A stretch of 64,000 bases of DNA, taken from the NCBI GenBank assembly GCA_902568465.1, contig CACFQR010000001.1, positions 226,525-290,524 of the forward strand, given 5' to 3'. The notes under the pieces were generated by a model. That model was not told where the DNA came from. It made no database searches and saw nothing but the letters and a program-made list of their open reading frames with translations. This DNA comes from an uncultured Pelagibacteraceae bacterium (GTDB taxonomy: Bacteria; Pseudomonadota; Alphaproteobacteria; Pelagibacterales; Pelagibacteraceae). Numbering within the stretch: the stretch's first letter is position 1; the number at the start of each line of letters is the position of its first letter. Shown here one piece after another: positions 18,946-27,184 of the stretch. A program made the translations under genes and the position numbers.

Positions 18946-18988
18946 AAAAGATAATATTATTTAAATATAAAATTAACGAAAGGCAAAA

Positions 18989-19075
18989 GGGCGAATGGCG
19001 GAACTGGTAGACGCGCAGGACTCAAAATCCTGTAGTAGCAATACTGTGAGAGTTCGAGTCTCTCTTTGCCCACCA
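18989..19075 (+). tRNA. tRNA-Leu (anticodon CAA)
   Basis: The acceptor stem GGGCGAA pairs with TTTGCCC, including one G-U. TGGCGGAACTGGTAGACGC is the leucine-type D arm. The anticodon loop CTCAAAA is flanked by GGA/TCC and carries CAA. A long variable arm (TGTAGTAGCAATACTGT region) and GTTCGAGTC complete a class II tRNA. The CCA end is encoded at 19073-19075. The fadD-like ATG lies only 7 nt downstream. Confidence 0.96.
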
Positions 19076-19082
19076 ATGCTAT

Positions 19083-20801
19083 ATGAAACCAACAGAATTT
19101 AACAATTTAACAGATTTATTTTTTCATCAATTAAAAAACCAGGATCAAAAAGGTATTTTTTTAGAATGGCTTAATAAAGTCAATAGAAAAAAATTTACTT
19201 GGGGTGAAACTTCGGAAAGTATCTATAAGCTTTCAAAAGTTATAAAAAATCATATAAATGAGGGAGATAGAGTACTTTTGGTTTCAGAAAATAGACCTGA
19301 ATGGCTCATAAGTGATTTGTCTATAATGCTATCAGACGCAATCACTGTTCCTGCGTATACTACGTATACAGAAGGCGACTATGAATATCTAATTGAAGAC
19401 TGCAAACCAAAAATTGTAATAGTTTCCAATAATATAATTCACAAAAAATTAGAAAATATTATTCAAGAAAAAGAATACATTAAAACTGTTATTGCTTTTG
19501 ATATGGTGACAAGGCAACACAATAAAAAAAAATATTTTCAATTTGAATCAATACTTAAAACAAAATTATCAGAACAAGATATAAAAATAAAAACTAATCA
19601 AAAAAGAAATTCTCCAGCTTGTATAATTTACACTTCAGGCACAGGCGGAAATCCAAAAGGAGTTATTTTAAGCCATGGTGGAATATTAAATAATTTGGAA
19701 GGTGCTAACGAAATATTAAATCCAATAATTGATAAAAAACCAATTTTTCTGACATGGTTACCACTATCTCACTCTTATGAGCATACCGTACAATTTGTGC
19801 AAATTTTAGTTGGGGCTAAAATATTCTATGCTGAAAAAATTGAAAAACTTCTAGAAAACATTTCCGAGTCTAAACCAACAATAATGACTGCAGTTCCAAG
19901 GTTTTATCAAAATCTTTATAATAAAATAAATATAAATATAAAAAAGGCAAGCGGCCTTAAACGTCAATTAGTTAACATGACTATAAAATTAGGAAAAAAA
20001 AGTTTGCTAAAAAAAGATATGAATTTTTTCGAAAAATTCCTAAATTTTTTGTTAGGGATTTTAGTTAGAAAAAAAATCAAAAAACAATTTGGCGGTAGAT
20101 TAAAAGCTTTCGTATCTGGAGGCGGCGCTCTCGATCAAGAAATCGGCGAATTTTTAAATGCTCTTGGTTTACCAACGCTGCAGGGTTATGGTTTAACAGA
20201 AACTTCACCAGTAGTGAGCTGTAATCCTATTGAGAAAATTAAGATAGAAACTGTTGGTCCTCCTTTCAAAGGAAATCAAGTAAAAATAGCAGAAGATGGA
20301 GAAATATTAGTTAAGGGTGAAAATGTAATGCTGGGTTATTGGAATAACGAGGAAGAGACAAGAAAAGTAATTAAAGATGGGTGGCTCCACACTGGAGATA
20401 TCGGAGAAATTAATTCTGAAGATGGTTATTTAAAAATTACTGATAGAAAAAAAGATATAATAGTAACAGCTGGAGGGGATAATATTTCTCCTGCAAAAAT
20501 TGAAAACCTTCTATCCAACTCTGAAGCTATAGACCAATGTATGATATATGGGGATAAAAAAAATTATTTAGTAGCACTTATCGTTCCAGCTAAAGAATTT
20601 AAAGGTAATAAAAATAAAATAAATATAATTATAGATAGCATGAATAAAAAACTAACTTTAATAGAAAAGATTAAAAAATTTTATTTAATCGATGAAAGTT
20701 TTTCAATAGAAAATGGTTTATTAACACCCACAATGAAAGTAAAAAGAAATAAAGTTAGAGAAAAATATAAAGACATATTAGAGACACTTTATAAAAAATA
20801 A
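19083..20801 (+). CDS. Long-chain fatty-acid-CoA ligase (AMP-forming)
   Basis: This adenylate-forming enzyme activates fatty acids to acyl-CoA. The AMP-binding P-loop reads YTSGTGGNPKGVILSHGG. LPLSHSYEHTVQF, LQGYGLTETSPVVSCNP, GWLHTGDIGEI and the hinge TDRKKDIIVTAGGDNISPAKIE follow, giving a complete ANL core. The 572-residue length is typical of the FACL/FadD15-like branch. The N-terminus (FNNLTDLFFHQLKNQ) aligns in style with family starts, so the ATG at 19083 is probably right, although it leaves just 7 nt after the tRNA-Leu CCA. The message may therefore be almost leaderless after tRNA processing. Chain-length preference is unknown. Confidence 0.92.
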   Translation: MKPTEFNNLTDLFFHQLKNQDQKGIFLEWLNKVNRKKFTWGETSESIYKLSKVIKNHINEGDRVLLVSENRPEWLISDLSIMLSDAITVPAYTTYTEGDYEYLIEDCKPKIVIVSNNIIHKKLENIIQEKEYIKTVIAFDMVTRQHNKKKYFQFESILKTKLSEQDIKIKTNQKRNSPACIIYTSGTGGNPKGVILSHGGILNNLEGANEILNPIIDKKPIFLTWLPLSHSYEHTVQFVQILVGAKIFYAEKIEKLLENISESKPTIMTAVPRFYQNLYNKININIKKASGLKRQLVNMTIKLGKKSLLKKDMNFFEKFLNFLLGILVRKKIKKQFGGRLKAFVSGGGALDQEIGEFLNALGLPTLQGYGLTETSPVVSCNPIEKIKIETVGPPFKGNQVKIAEDGEILVKGENVMLGYWNNEEETRKVIKDGWLHTGDIGEINSEDGYLKITDRKKDIIVTAGGDNISPAKIENLLSNSEAIDQCMIYGDKKNYLVALIVPAKEFKGNKNKINIIIDSMNKKLTLIEKIKKFYLIDESFSIENGLLTPTMKVKRNKVREKYKDILETLYKK

Positions 20802-20903
20802 TAAATCTTTTTTAACGTTAAATTGTTCAAAAAACATTGTTATTACTAGTTTTTTATAATTTTTTTTAAAAATTATTTTGTTTAATTTTTTTTTACAAAA
20901 AAT

Positions 20904-20927
20904 TGTCAACATAATTTATGTTTGACA
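20904..20927. promoter_or_regulatory. Inverted repeat overlapping a TTGACA box
   Basis: TGTCAACATAA and TTATGTTTGACA (20904-20927) are near-perfect inverted copies separated by one base, with one extra T in the right arm. The loop is too small for a good RNA hairpin, so a protein-binding operator is more likely. The right arm ends in TTGACA (20922-20927), a consensus -35 hexamer, though no -10 at 17 nt is obvious. TAAAAT lies 22 nt downstream. It lies about 80 nt before the 22-codon basic gene. The rest of the 204 nt spacer is T-rich and featureless. Confidence 0.4.
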
Positions 20928-21005
20928 TGTAAAAAAATATAAATAAGACTAAAATATCAAACGAATCATTTGATTTGTTTTAATTAAAACAAAAGGGAGC
21001 TGAAA

Positions 21006-21074
21006 ATGGCTAAACGTAGAAAAAAGAAAAAAGGTAAGAAAAAAGCTAAGAAAAGAAGAAGAAGAAGAAGATAA
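21006..21074 (+). CDS. Extremely basic 22-residue peptide
   Basis: A 22-codon frame starts MAKRRKKKK and ends in six consecutive arginines (all AGA); 18 of 22 residues are Lys or Arg, and the others are Met, Gly and two Ala. It has a strong Shine-Dalgarno (AAGGGAGC, 20993-21000) 5 nt before the ATG, an unusually good one for this window. A 15 bp GC-containing intrinsic terminator starts 22 nt after the stop, so it is a monocistronic unit. It is too short and too repetitive for homology. The composition implies nucleic acid or ribosome binding, like bTHX-type micro-ribosomal proteins or protamine-like peptides; this is inference. Codon regularity alone could suggest chance, but the SD and terminator argue against that. 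Confidence 0.7.
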   Translation: MAKRRKKKKGKKKAKKRRRRRR

Positions 21075-21096
21075 GTAAAAACTTTTTTTAGTTAAT

Positions 21097-21136
21097 ACGC
21101 CCTTCTTATTTAAAAAATAAGAAGGGCGTTTTTTTT
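21097..21136 (+). terminator. Strong intrinsic terminator after the 22-codon gene
   Basis: ACGCCCTTCTTATTT (21097-21111) pairs perfectly with AAATAAGAAGGGCGT (21115-21129) around an AAA loop. An eight-U tract follows (21129-21136). It ends the plus-strand basic-peptide transcript. The carD stop lies at 21135-21137, so the same hairpin may also serve the convergent minus-strand transcript, although the U tract on that side is poor. Confidence 0.93.
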
Positions 21137-21791
21137 ATTGCGGTTGAATTTCTTTTTCTTGAATAGGTATTTCTACTCGTTTTAATGCTTTATCCATTTT
21201 TTGTTGGGCTTTATCTAGCAGGACAACTTCAAACTCTGATTTTAATCTTTCATATGCTTTTTCAAACAATTGTCTCTCACTATATGATTGTTCAGCTATT
21301 ACATCAGTTTTTTTATTTAAGTCTCTAACCACCTCTGCTAATTCATACAATTTACCAGAATTAATTTTTTGATCATATTCTTGAGCTCTCCTGCTCCACA
21401 TAGTTCTTTTTATTTTTGGTTTGCTTTTTAAAATAGAAATAGCTCTATTGATTTGATTAATGCTTGAGACCGGACGTAGGTATGACTGTTGGTTTAAAGG
21501 AATACTTAATGTAAGCTTTTCTTTTTCTATAAGGACTTTGTAAAAAGTTATATCAATATCACCAATTTTAGCTTTGTTAATAGAAACAATTTTACCAACG
21601 CCATGTTTTGGATAAACTACATAATCTTTAATATTGTATATTTTTTTTTCAGTTGGTTGTTTTTTAATTTTTTTAATTTCAACTTTTTCCTCGTTGGGTT
21701 TAAAAGTATTTTGTCCGGCAGCTTTTTTTGGTGAAACTTTTATTTTACTTTTTTTTACTTTATTAATTTTTTTTGTTTTTTTTCTTTTCAT
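21135..21791 (-). CDS. CarD/CdnL family transcriptional regulator
   Basis: CarD-type proteins bind the RNA polymerase beta subunit and stabilise open promoter complexes, often at rRNA promoters. The RNAP-interacting Tudor-like domain begins at YNIKDYVVYPKHGVGKIVSI (about residue 51). LTLSIPLNQQSYLRPVSS follows, and then the DNA-binding helical domain with MWSRRAQEYDQKINSG, the conserved tryptophan region. About 50 extra residues at the N-terminus are extremely lysine-rich. The length is 218 residues against about 165-170 for many relatives. fdxA lies 3 nt upstream, the standard alphaproteobacterial fdxA-carD pair. It converges with the 22-residue basic gene. Confidence 0.93.
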   Translation of the reverse strand: MKRKKTKKINKVKKSKIKVSPKKAAGQNTFKPNEEKVEIKKIKKQPTEKKIYNIKDYVVYPKHGVGKIVSINKAKIGDIDITFYKVLIEKEKLTLSIPLNQQSYLRPVSSINQINRAISILKSKPKIKRTMWSRRAQEYDQKINSGKLYELAEVVRDLNKKTDVIAEQSYSERQLFEKAYERLKSEFEVVLLDKAQQKMDKALKRVEIPIQEKEIQPQ

Positions 21792-21794
21792 TTT

Positions 21795-22136
21795 TTAATC
21801 CCCTTTCCCTGGTTTTTCGCTTAGATATTTAATTTTATTTTCTACGCCTCTCCATTTTTCCTGGTCTTTGGGTACATCATCCAATCTTTTTTTTGTAATA
21901 TTTGGCCACAAGTTACTATATTTTGTATTAAGCTCAACCCATTTACTAGTATTAGCGTTTGTATCAGGCTCAATAGCGTCTACAGGGCATTCTGGTTCAC
22001 AAACTCCACAATCTATACATTCATCAGGTTTGATGGCAAGCATATTCTCACCTTCATAAAAACAATCCACGGGGCACACTTCGACGCAGTCCATTAATTT
22101 GCACTTAATACACTTATCGTTGACGATGTAAGTCAT
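21795..22136 (-). CDS. fdxA: 7Fe ferredoxin FdxA
   Basis: This is a small electron carrier with one [3Fe-4S] and one [4Fe-4S] cluster. The cluster ligands are in [18 protein letters not shown] (residues 8-25) and [16 protein letters not shown]. The first motif has the spacing of the 7Fe type. A C-terminal region with [16 protein letters not shown] is characteristic of the FdxA family. The length is 113 residues. The start overlaps the end of the TerB-like gene by 4 bp, and carD follows after 3 nt. Its redox partner is not evident from the neighbours. Confidence 0.95.
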   Translation of the reverse strand: MTYIVNDKCIKCKLMDCVEVCPVDCFYEGENMLAIKPDECIDCGVCEPECPVDAIEPDTNANTSKWVELNTKYSNLWPNITKKRLDDVPKDQEKWRGVENKIKYLSEKPGKGD

Positions 22137-22561
22137 ACTTTATTTAAATTTTTAACTTTCATTTTAATTAATCCACTATCTTTATCTGATACGTATAACA
22201 AGCCACAGACTCTTCTGATTAAATTTGACTCATAGCTATCATTAGTGCTGTCTGAATATACAATTTTCCAAAGTATTTCAATTATTTTGAGTCTGAATTC
22301 CATTGATTTTTTTTTAATATTACTTGTAAATTCAACTAGTTGATTTGATTCTTTTTCTTTTTTCTCAGCTTCAACCATAATTTTGTCTGCATCATTTTCT
22401 GAAAGAGAACTTAAGTTAATTAATGATTTTTTAATTATATTTTTTTCAATCTCAGTATAATTATCATCAATTTTAGCCGCATGTATTAATAACGCTCCAA
22501 TCATTACATTATCATTTCCGTCACTTTTTTTTTCTTTTTTCTTAAAAATTTTTTTAAACAT
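22133..22561 (-). CDS. TerB-like (tellurite-resistance B domain) protein
   Basis: A 142-residue acidic-helical protein with the TerB/DjlA N-terminal fold. The stretch [24 protein letters not shown] resembles the TerB start, where a DG-type loop follows a small-residue helix. The second half, [31 protein letters not shown], resembles the repeated half of the domain. Stand-alone TerB proteins are widespread and mostly have no tie to tellurite. Here it sits between the helicase gene (no gap) and fdxA (4 bp overlap). In many alphaproteobacteria an S4-domain gene occupies this position, as I recall. Function unknown. Confidence 0.8.
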   Translation of the reverse strand: MFKKIFKKKEKKSDGNDNVMIGALLIHAAKIDDNYTEIEKNIIKKSLINLSSLSENDADKIMVEAEKKEKESNQLVEFTSNIKKKSMEFRLKIIEILWKIVYSDSTNDSYESNLIRRVCGLLYVSDKDSGLIKMKVKNLNKV

Positions 22562-25051
22562 TTATCGAAATCTTAATTCAGATAGTTTGTCAAACGGACT
22601 ACTCTTATCAAGCTTTTTTGTCGATCTTTCTTTATTTTTTACATATTTTGGCTGATAAACAAAATATTCCTTTTTTTCTTTTTCACTTATTTTACGTTTG
22701 TATTGCATCAATTTAAGTAATTTAAAAAAATCTTCTTTGTTACTTCCGATTAAGTTTATCATATCTGAATTAACATAAAACATACCTTCTTTTGTATTTT
22801 CAATGACTTTTAAAAAAAATCTTTCAAGAATATCAACTCTGACATAATATTTTTCAAAATTTTCAAATCCACAGACTAAAAGAAATTTTTTACTAATATT
22901 ACTTTCAGTTTTAAAAAAGTTTAATCCAAATTTAGGAATAATATTTTTTTTATCTTCTGAAAAATATAACTTCCACAATTTAACTCTAATTTGTACAGCG
23001 TTCGGCTTAAGCATCTTTGGAAGGAAAATGTGATATCTTCCTATTTTAACACCAGCCTTTTTTAATTTTAATCTTTCTTCTTTAGAAATATTTTTTACTA
23101 TATTATTAACTATTTCTCTCTTCATTACGCCATTATTTTCAAAAAGCTGATAACATAAAGCCCTCACATAACTATTTTCAAACTTTGATTGACTTAAATT
23201 TACAAGATCGGATAGTTCAGTTCTAATTAAGCTAGAAAGTTTTGATTCTAAATTAGTTTTTAATTTCTCCTTAGAATCTTGGTCAATTGCCTCATCTACT
23301 ATTAATTCTAATTTAGGATTTAAATAGTTTTGACCAGGAGTTAAGTATGCAATTGGATACTCCGACCAATATATTTTATGGTCATCTTCTAATCTCAAAA
23401 CATCACTTTTTATAATTTTATTAGCTCTTCTCATAAGCTCAGGAGCTATAGCTTGTCTCGCGGCTTTTCTGAGAGATTTAATGTCATTTTTTAATGATCC
23501 AGATTTAAGATCCAATTCTAACTTCATCCCTTTTAGTCGTCCTATATATTGTCCATCAATAATTACTTCATTTTCATTTTTTATTTCTGTTCCTAGCACT
23601 ATGTCCTGCTTTAGGCTTCTAGATAATATACTCATCCTTTTATCTACAAAACTTTTGGTCAATTCATCATGGAGTTTATCAGATAATTTATCTTCTATAC
23701 TTTTTGTTCTTTCAATCCAAAAATCAGAATTTTCAGTCCAACCCTTTTTATTTGTTACATATGACCATGTTCTTATATTTGAAATTCTATTAGTCAATGT
23801 ATCAATATTTCCATCATATTTATCTAGATGCTTGAGTTGAGTCTTCATGAAATCATTTGTAACTTTGCCACCCTTAGATTTTAAAAATTCAAAAACCTTA
23901 ATGACCACATCCATATGATTACCATAAGCTTTTTTTGAAAAATCTGGTATTTGGCAGCATTCCCAAAGTGTTTGAATATAATTTTTTGAAATATTTTTTA
24001 CTATATCATGATTACTTTTCGTTAAAAATTTTAATACTTTTTCATCTTCGGAGTCATTAATTCTTTTTAAATATTTATTATTGGATTTTTTTTCTAATGA
24101 ATTAATTAAACTTTCTAAACTTTCAAAGTTAAGTTCAGAATTTCTCCAATAAACTATATTAATATTATTCAACTCATGGCTTTCAAGTTTTGTTACTTCG
24201 TCAGCAGATAAATTTTCACATTTTCCAGTAATTCCAAAGCTACCATCATTTATATGTCTGCCGGCTCGTCCAGCAATTTGAGAAATTTCACTTAAATTTA
24301 AGCGCCTGGTTTTCTTACCATCAAATTTTTTTAGACTACTAAAGCTTACATTATTAATATCCATATTGATTCCCATTCCAATTGCGTCCGTAGCAACTAA
24401 AAAATTAGCATCTCCTGATTGATAAAGTTCTACCTGAGCGTTTCTAGTCTTAGGACTCAAAGATCCCATTATTACAGCAGTTCCACCTTTTTGCCTTCTT
24501 ACTAATTCTGCTATTGCATAAACTTCATCCAAAGAAAAAGCTATCAGTGCAGTTTTTGGATTTAATCTAGATATTTTTTTATAACCACTATAAGTTAATT
24601 TTGAGTAACGCGATCTATTAACAAATTCTACGCTATTAATTAAAGATTTTATTAAATTTTTTATAGTGTGTGAACCAAGAAACATCGTGAGTTTAGCGCC
24701 TCGAGCATTAAGAAGTCTGTCAGTAAATATATGACCTCTCTCTTGATCGATACACATTTGTATTTCGTCAACTCCAACAAAATCTACTTCAATGTCTTGA
24801 GGCATAGACTCAACGGTACAAATATAATATTTAGGTGATTTTGGGATTATTTTTTCTTCACCAGTAATTAGAGCAACTTTTTCTTTTCCTATTTTAACTA
24901 CACACTTGTCATATACTTCTCTTGCAAGGAGTCTAAGAGGAAATCCAATTATTCCATTTTTATACTCTAGCATTGTATCGACGGCTAAATGTGTTTTACC
25001 CGTATTCGTTGGTCCTAAAACTGCAGTTATCCTATTTAAGTTGTTTTCCAT
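22562..25051 (-). CDS. Superfamily II RNA/DNA helicase (SUV3-like)
   Basis: An 829-residue DExH-type helicase. Walker A is GPTNTGKTHLAVD at residues 13-25, and motif II reads VDEIQM. The C-terminal RecA-like domain ends in ISQIAGRAGRHINDGSFG (motif VI). ATDAIGMGINMDINNVSF is motif V. The order and spacing match SUV3-like helicases. The remaining 500 residues are a charged helical region of unknown structure, as in the alphaproteobacterial helicase located upstream of fdxA-carD. SUV3 proteins unwind RNA for degradation; whether this one does so is inferred. It starts the four-gene helicase-terB-fdxA-carD run. Confidence 0.88.
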   Translation of the reverse strand: MENNLNRITAVLGPTNTGKTHLAVDTMLEYKNGIIGFPLRLLAREVYDKCVVKIGKEKVALITGEEKIIPKSPKYYICTVESMPQDIEVDFVGVDEIQMCIDQERGHIFTDRLLNARGAKLTMFLGSHTIKNLIKSLINSVEFVNRSRYSKLTYSGYKKISRLNPKTALIAFSLDEVYAIAELVRRQKGGTAVIMGSLSPKTRNAQVELYQSGDANFLVATDAIGMGINMDINNVSFSSLKKFDGKKTRRLNLSEISQIAGRAGRHINDGSFGITGKCENLSADEVTKLESHELNNINIVYWRNSELNFESLESLINSLEKKSNNKYLKRINDSEDEKVLKFLTKSNHDIVKNISKNYIQTLWECCQIPDFSKKAYGNHMDVVIKVFEFLKSKGGKVTNDFMKTQLKHLDKYDGNIDTLTNRISNIRTWSYVTNKKGWTENSDFWIERTKSIEDKLSDKLHDELTKSFVDKRMSILSRSLKQDIVLGTEIKNENEVIIDGQYIGRLKGMKLELDLKSGSLKNDIKSLRKAARQAIAPELMRRANKIIKSDVLRLEDDHKIYWSEYPIAYLTPGQNYLNPKLELIVDEAIDQDSKEKLKTNLESKLSSLIRTELSDLVNLSQSKFENSYVRALCYQLFENNGVMKREIVNNIVKNISKEERLKLKKAGVKIGRYHIFLPKMLKPNAVQIRVKLWKLYFSEDKKNIIPKFGLNFFKTESNISKKFLLVCGFENFEKYYVRVDILERFFLKVIENTKEGMFYVNSDMINLIGSNKEDFFKLLKLMQYKRKISEKEKKEYFVYQPKYVKNKERSTKKLDKSSPFDKLSELRFR

Positions 25052-25225
25052 AAATTGTGCTTAATAATGATCGACACACTACATTTAGATTTTAACTCGG
25101 AACAAAAGAAGATTAAAACATGACCGAATCATCTTAACAAAAGTTCTCCTTTTCAATAATTGAAAAATAAGTTTAGCATAATATTAAAGAATTCAATATT
25201 AAATTTTTTTGGCATAATTAGCTTA

Positions 25226-27184
25226 ATGAAAACCTATCTCTGGAAAATTAACGAAAAAAAATTAAATAAAACAAATCTAGCTTTATATTCTAGCTTTATT
25301 CAACGCAATTATAAAATAAATTTAGGGTATGATTTTAACAAAATTTGGAAATGGTCAGTCGATAACCCAAAGGATTTTTGGAAATCAATTTGGGAATTTA
25401 CGAAAGTAAAAGGAAAACCAGGAAATATTATATTAAAAGAATCTAAAACTTTTTTTAAAAACAAATTTTTTCCTGATGCGAAATTAAATTATGCAGAAAA
25501 TCTATTAAAAAAAAATAATGAAGAAGCAGCTATTATATTTCAAAGTGAAAATAAATATAAAACTATTTTATCTTGGGAAAAGTTAAATCAAAATGTTTTT
25601 CAAATAGTACATTGGATGAAATTTCAAGGTTTAAAAAAAGGCGATAGGGTTGCAGCATATTTACCAAACATACCGGAAACTGTTACAGCATATATAGCCA
25701 CTACCGCAGTAGGAGGAATTTGGTCCTCTTGCTCACCTGATTTTGGAACTGCTGGAGTCATAGATAGATTTTCACAAATCAGTCCTAAAATTTTATTTAT
25801 TGGAGATAAATATTTTTACAATGGAAAAACGATAAATATTCTAGAAAGATTAAACGATATCATCAAAAAAATTCCATCAATTAAAAAAATTGTTATCGTT
25901 CCATATCCGGGAACAGAAATTAGAAAAAAACCTAATGCTAAAATAGATACTTATTATTTCGCGGACTTAATAAAATTAAAAAATAAAAATAAAATTGATT
26001 TTGTCATATCAAACTTTAACGATCCTTTAGCAATTCTTTATTCTAGCGGCACAACAGGAAAACCAAAATGCATTTGCCATGGAACTGGCGGTGTTCTTCT
26101 TCAACATAACAAAGAACTACAAATACATTCTGATATAAAAGAAGGTGACAAAGTTTTTTATTTTACAACTTGCGGATGGATGATGTGGAATTGGCTAGTT
26201 GGAGCGCTTTCATCTGGTGCTACTATCTTACTTTTTGATGGATTTCCAATGTATAAAAAAGATGATTTACTATTTGAATTTGCTAGCAAAGAAAAAGCAA
26301 CACTTTTTGGAATAAGTGCAAAATATATTGATGCAATAAACAATAATAAAGTTGTACCAAAAAACGATCATGATCTCTCCAATCTAAGAACTATTTGCTC
26401 AACAGGATCCCCTTTATCCAAAGAAGGTTTTGATTATATTTACAAAAATATAAAAAGAGATGTTCATTTAGCTTCAATATCAGGCGGCACAGATATAGTT
26501 TCATGTTTCGTTTTAGGAAATCTTATGCAGCCAGTTTACTCTGGTGAAATTCAAAACAAAGGGTTAGGTATGGCTGTTGATGTATTTAATGAAAAAGGTC
26601 TACCTGTAAAAAATTTAAAAGGAGAATTGGTTTGTAAAAAACCTTTTCCTTCAATGCCACTAAAATTTTGGAATGATAAAGGAGACAAGAAATATAGAGC
26701 AGCATATTTTGAAAAATACAAAAACATATGGCACCACGGAGACTTTGCAAAAATTACTAACAACGATGGCTTTATAATATTTGGTAGATCTGACACTACA
26801 TTAAATCCTGGAGGAGTTAGATTAGGTACCGCCGAAATATATAGCGTAGTCGAAAAACTTGAGGAAGTTCAAGAGTCTCTGGTTGTAGGACAGTCGTGGA
26901 ATAATGATATAAGAATTATACTATTTTTAGTGCTTAATAAAAATTATAAATTAACAAATGAGGTAAAAGATAAAATTAAAAAAGTAATTAGACTTGATGC
27001 ATCTCCTAGACACGTCCCAGCAAAAATAATTTCAATTGCTGAAATACCAAAAACAAAAAATGGGAAGTTAGTAGAATTGGCAGTTAAACAAAGCATTGAA
27101 GGGGTGGCAATTAAAAACTTGGAAGCTTTAGCTAATCCGGATAGTTTAAAACAATTTACAAATATAAAAGAATTAAATGAATAA
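25226..27184 (+). CDS. Acetoacetyl-CoA synthetase
   Basis: This AMP-forming ligase activates acetoacetate to acetoacetyl-CoA, letting the cell use ketone bodies or recycle acetoacetate. ANL core motifs are YSSGTTGKPKCICHGTGG, the family block TTCGWMMWNWLVGALSSGA, SISGGTDIVSCF, IWHHGDFAKI and the hinge GRSDTTLNPGGVRLGTAEIYSVVE. The late KTKNGK motif carries the catalytic lysine. FFPDAKLNYAENLL near the N-terminus is typical of acetoacetyl-CoA synthetases and distinguishes it from acetyl-CoA synthetase. The frame extends to a TTG at 25160, but the ATG at 25226 gives a normal 652-residue protein. It overlaps the aminotransferase gene by 8 bp. Confidence 0.92.
   Translation: MKTYLWKINEKKLNKTNLALYSSFIQRNYKINLGYDFNKIWKWSVDNPKDFWKSIWEFTKVKGKPGNIILKESKTFFKNKFFPDAKLNYAENLLKKNNEEAAIIFQSENKYKTILSWEKLNQNVFQIVHWMKFQGLKKGDRVAAYLPNIPETVTAYIATTAVGGIWSSCSPDFGTAGVIDRFSQISPKILFIGDKYFYNGKTINILERLNDIIKKIPSIKKIVIVPYPGTEIRKKPNAKIDTYYFADLIKLKNKNKIDFVISNFNDPLAILYSSGTTGKPKCICHGTGGVLLQHNKELQIHSDIKEGDKVFYFTTCGWMMWNWLVGALSSGATILLFDGFPMYKKDDLLFEFASKEKATLFGISAKYIDAINNNKVVPKNDHDLSNLRTICSTGSPLSKEGFDYIYKNIKRDVHLASISGGTDIVSCFVLGNLMQPVYSGEIQNKGLGMAVDVFNEKGLPVKNLKGELVCKKPFPSMPLKFWNDKGDKKYRAAYFEKYKNIWHHGDFAKITNNDGFIIFGRSDTTLNPGGVRLGTAEIYSVVEKLEEVQESLVVGQSWNNDIRIILFLVLNKNYKLTNEVKDKIKKVIRLDASPRHVPAKIISIAEIPKTKNGKLVELAVKQSIEGVAIKNLEALANPDSLKQFTNIKELNE

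Noticed and set aside
25160-25225. N-terminal extension of acetoacetyl-CoA synthetase from TTG
   Set aside because: The extra 22 residues have no counterpart in the family and the ATG at 25226 gives the usual length.
25052-25225. Possible small gene or RNA between helicase and acetoacetyl-CoA synthetase
   Set aside because: No frame over a few codons with a good start and only weak imperfect complementarity; it looks like a plain divergent promoter region.
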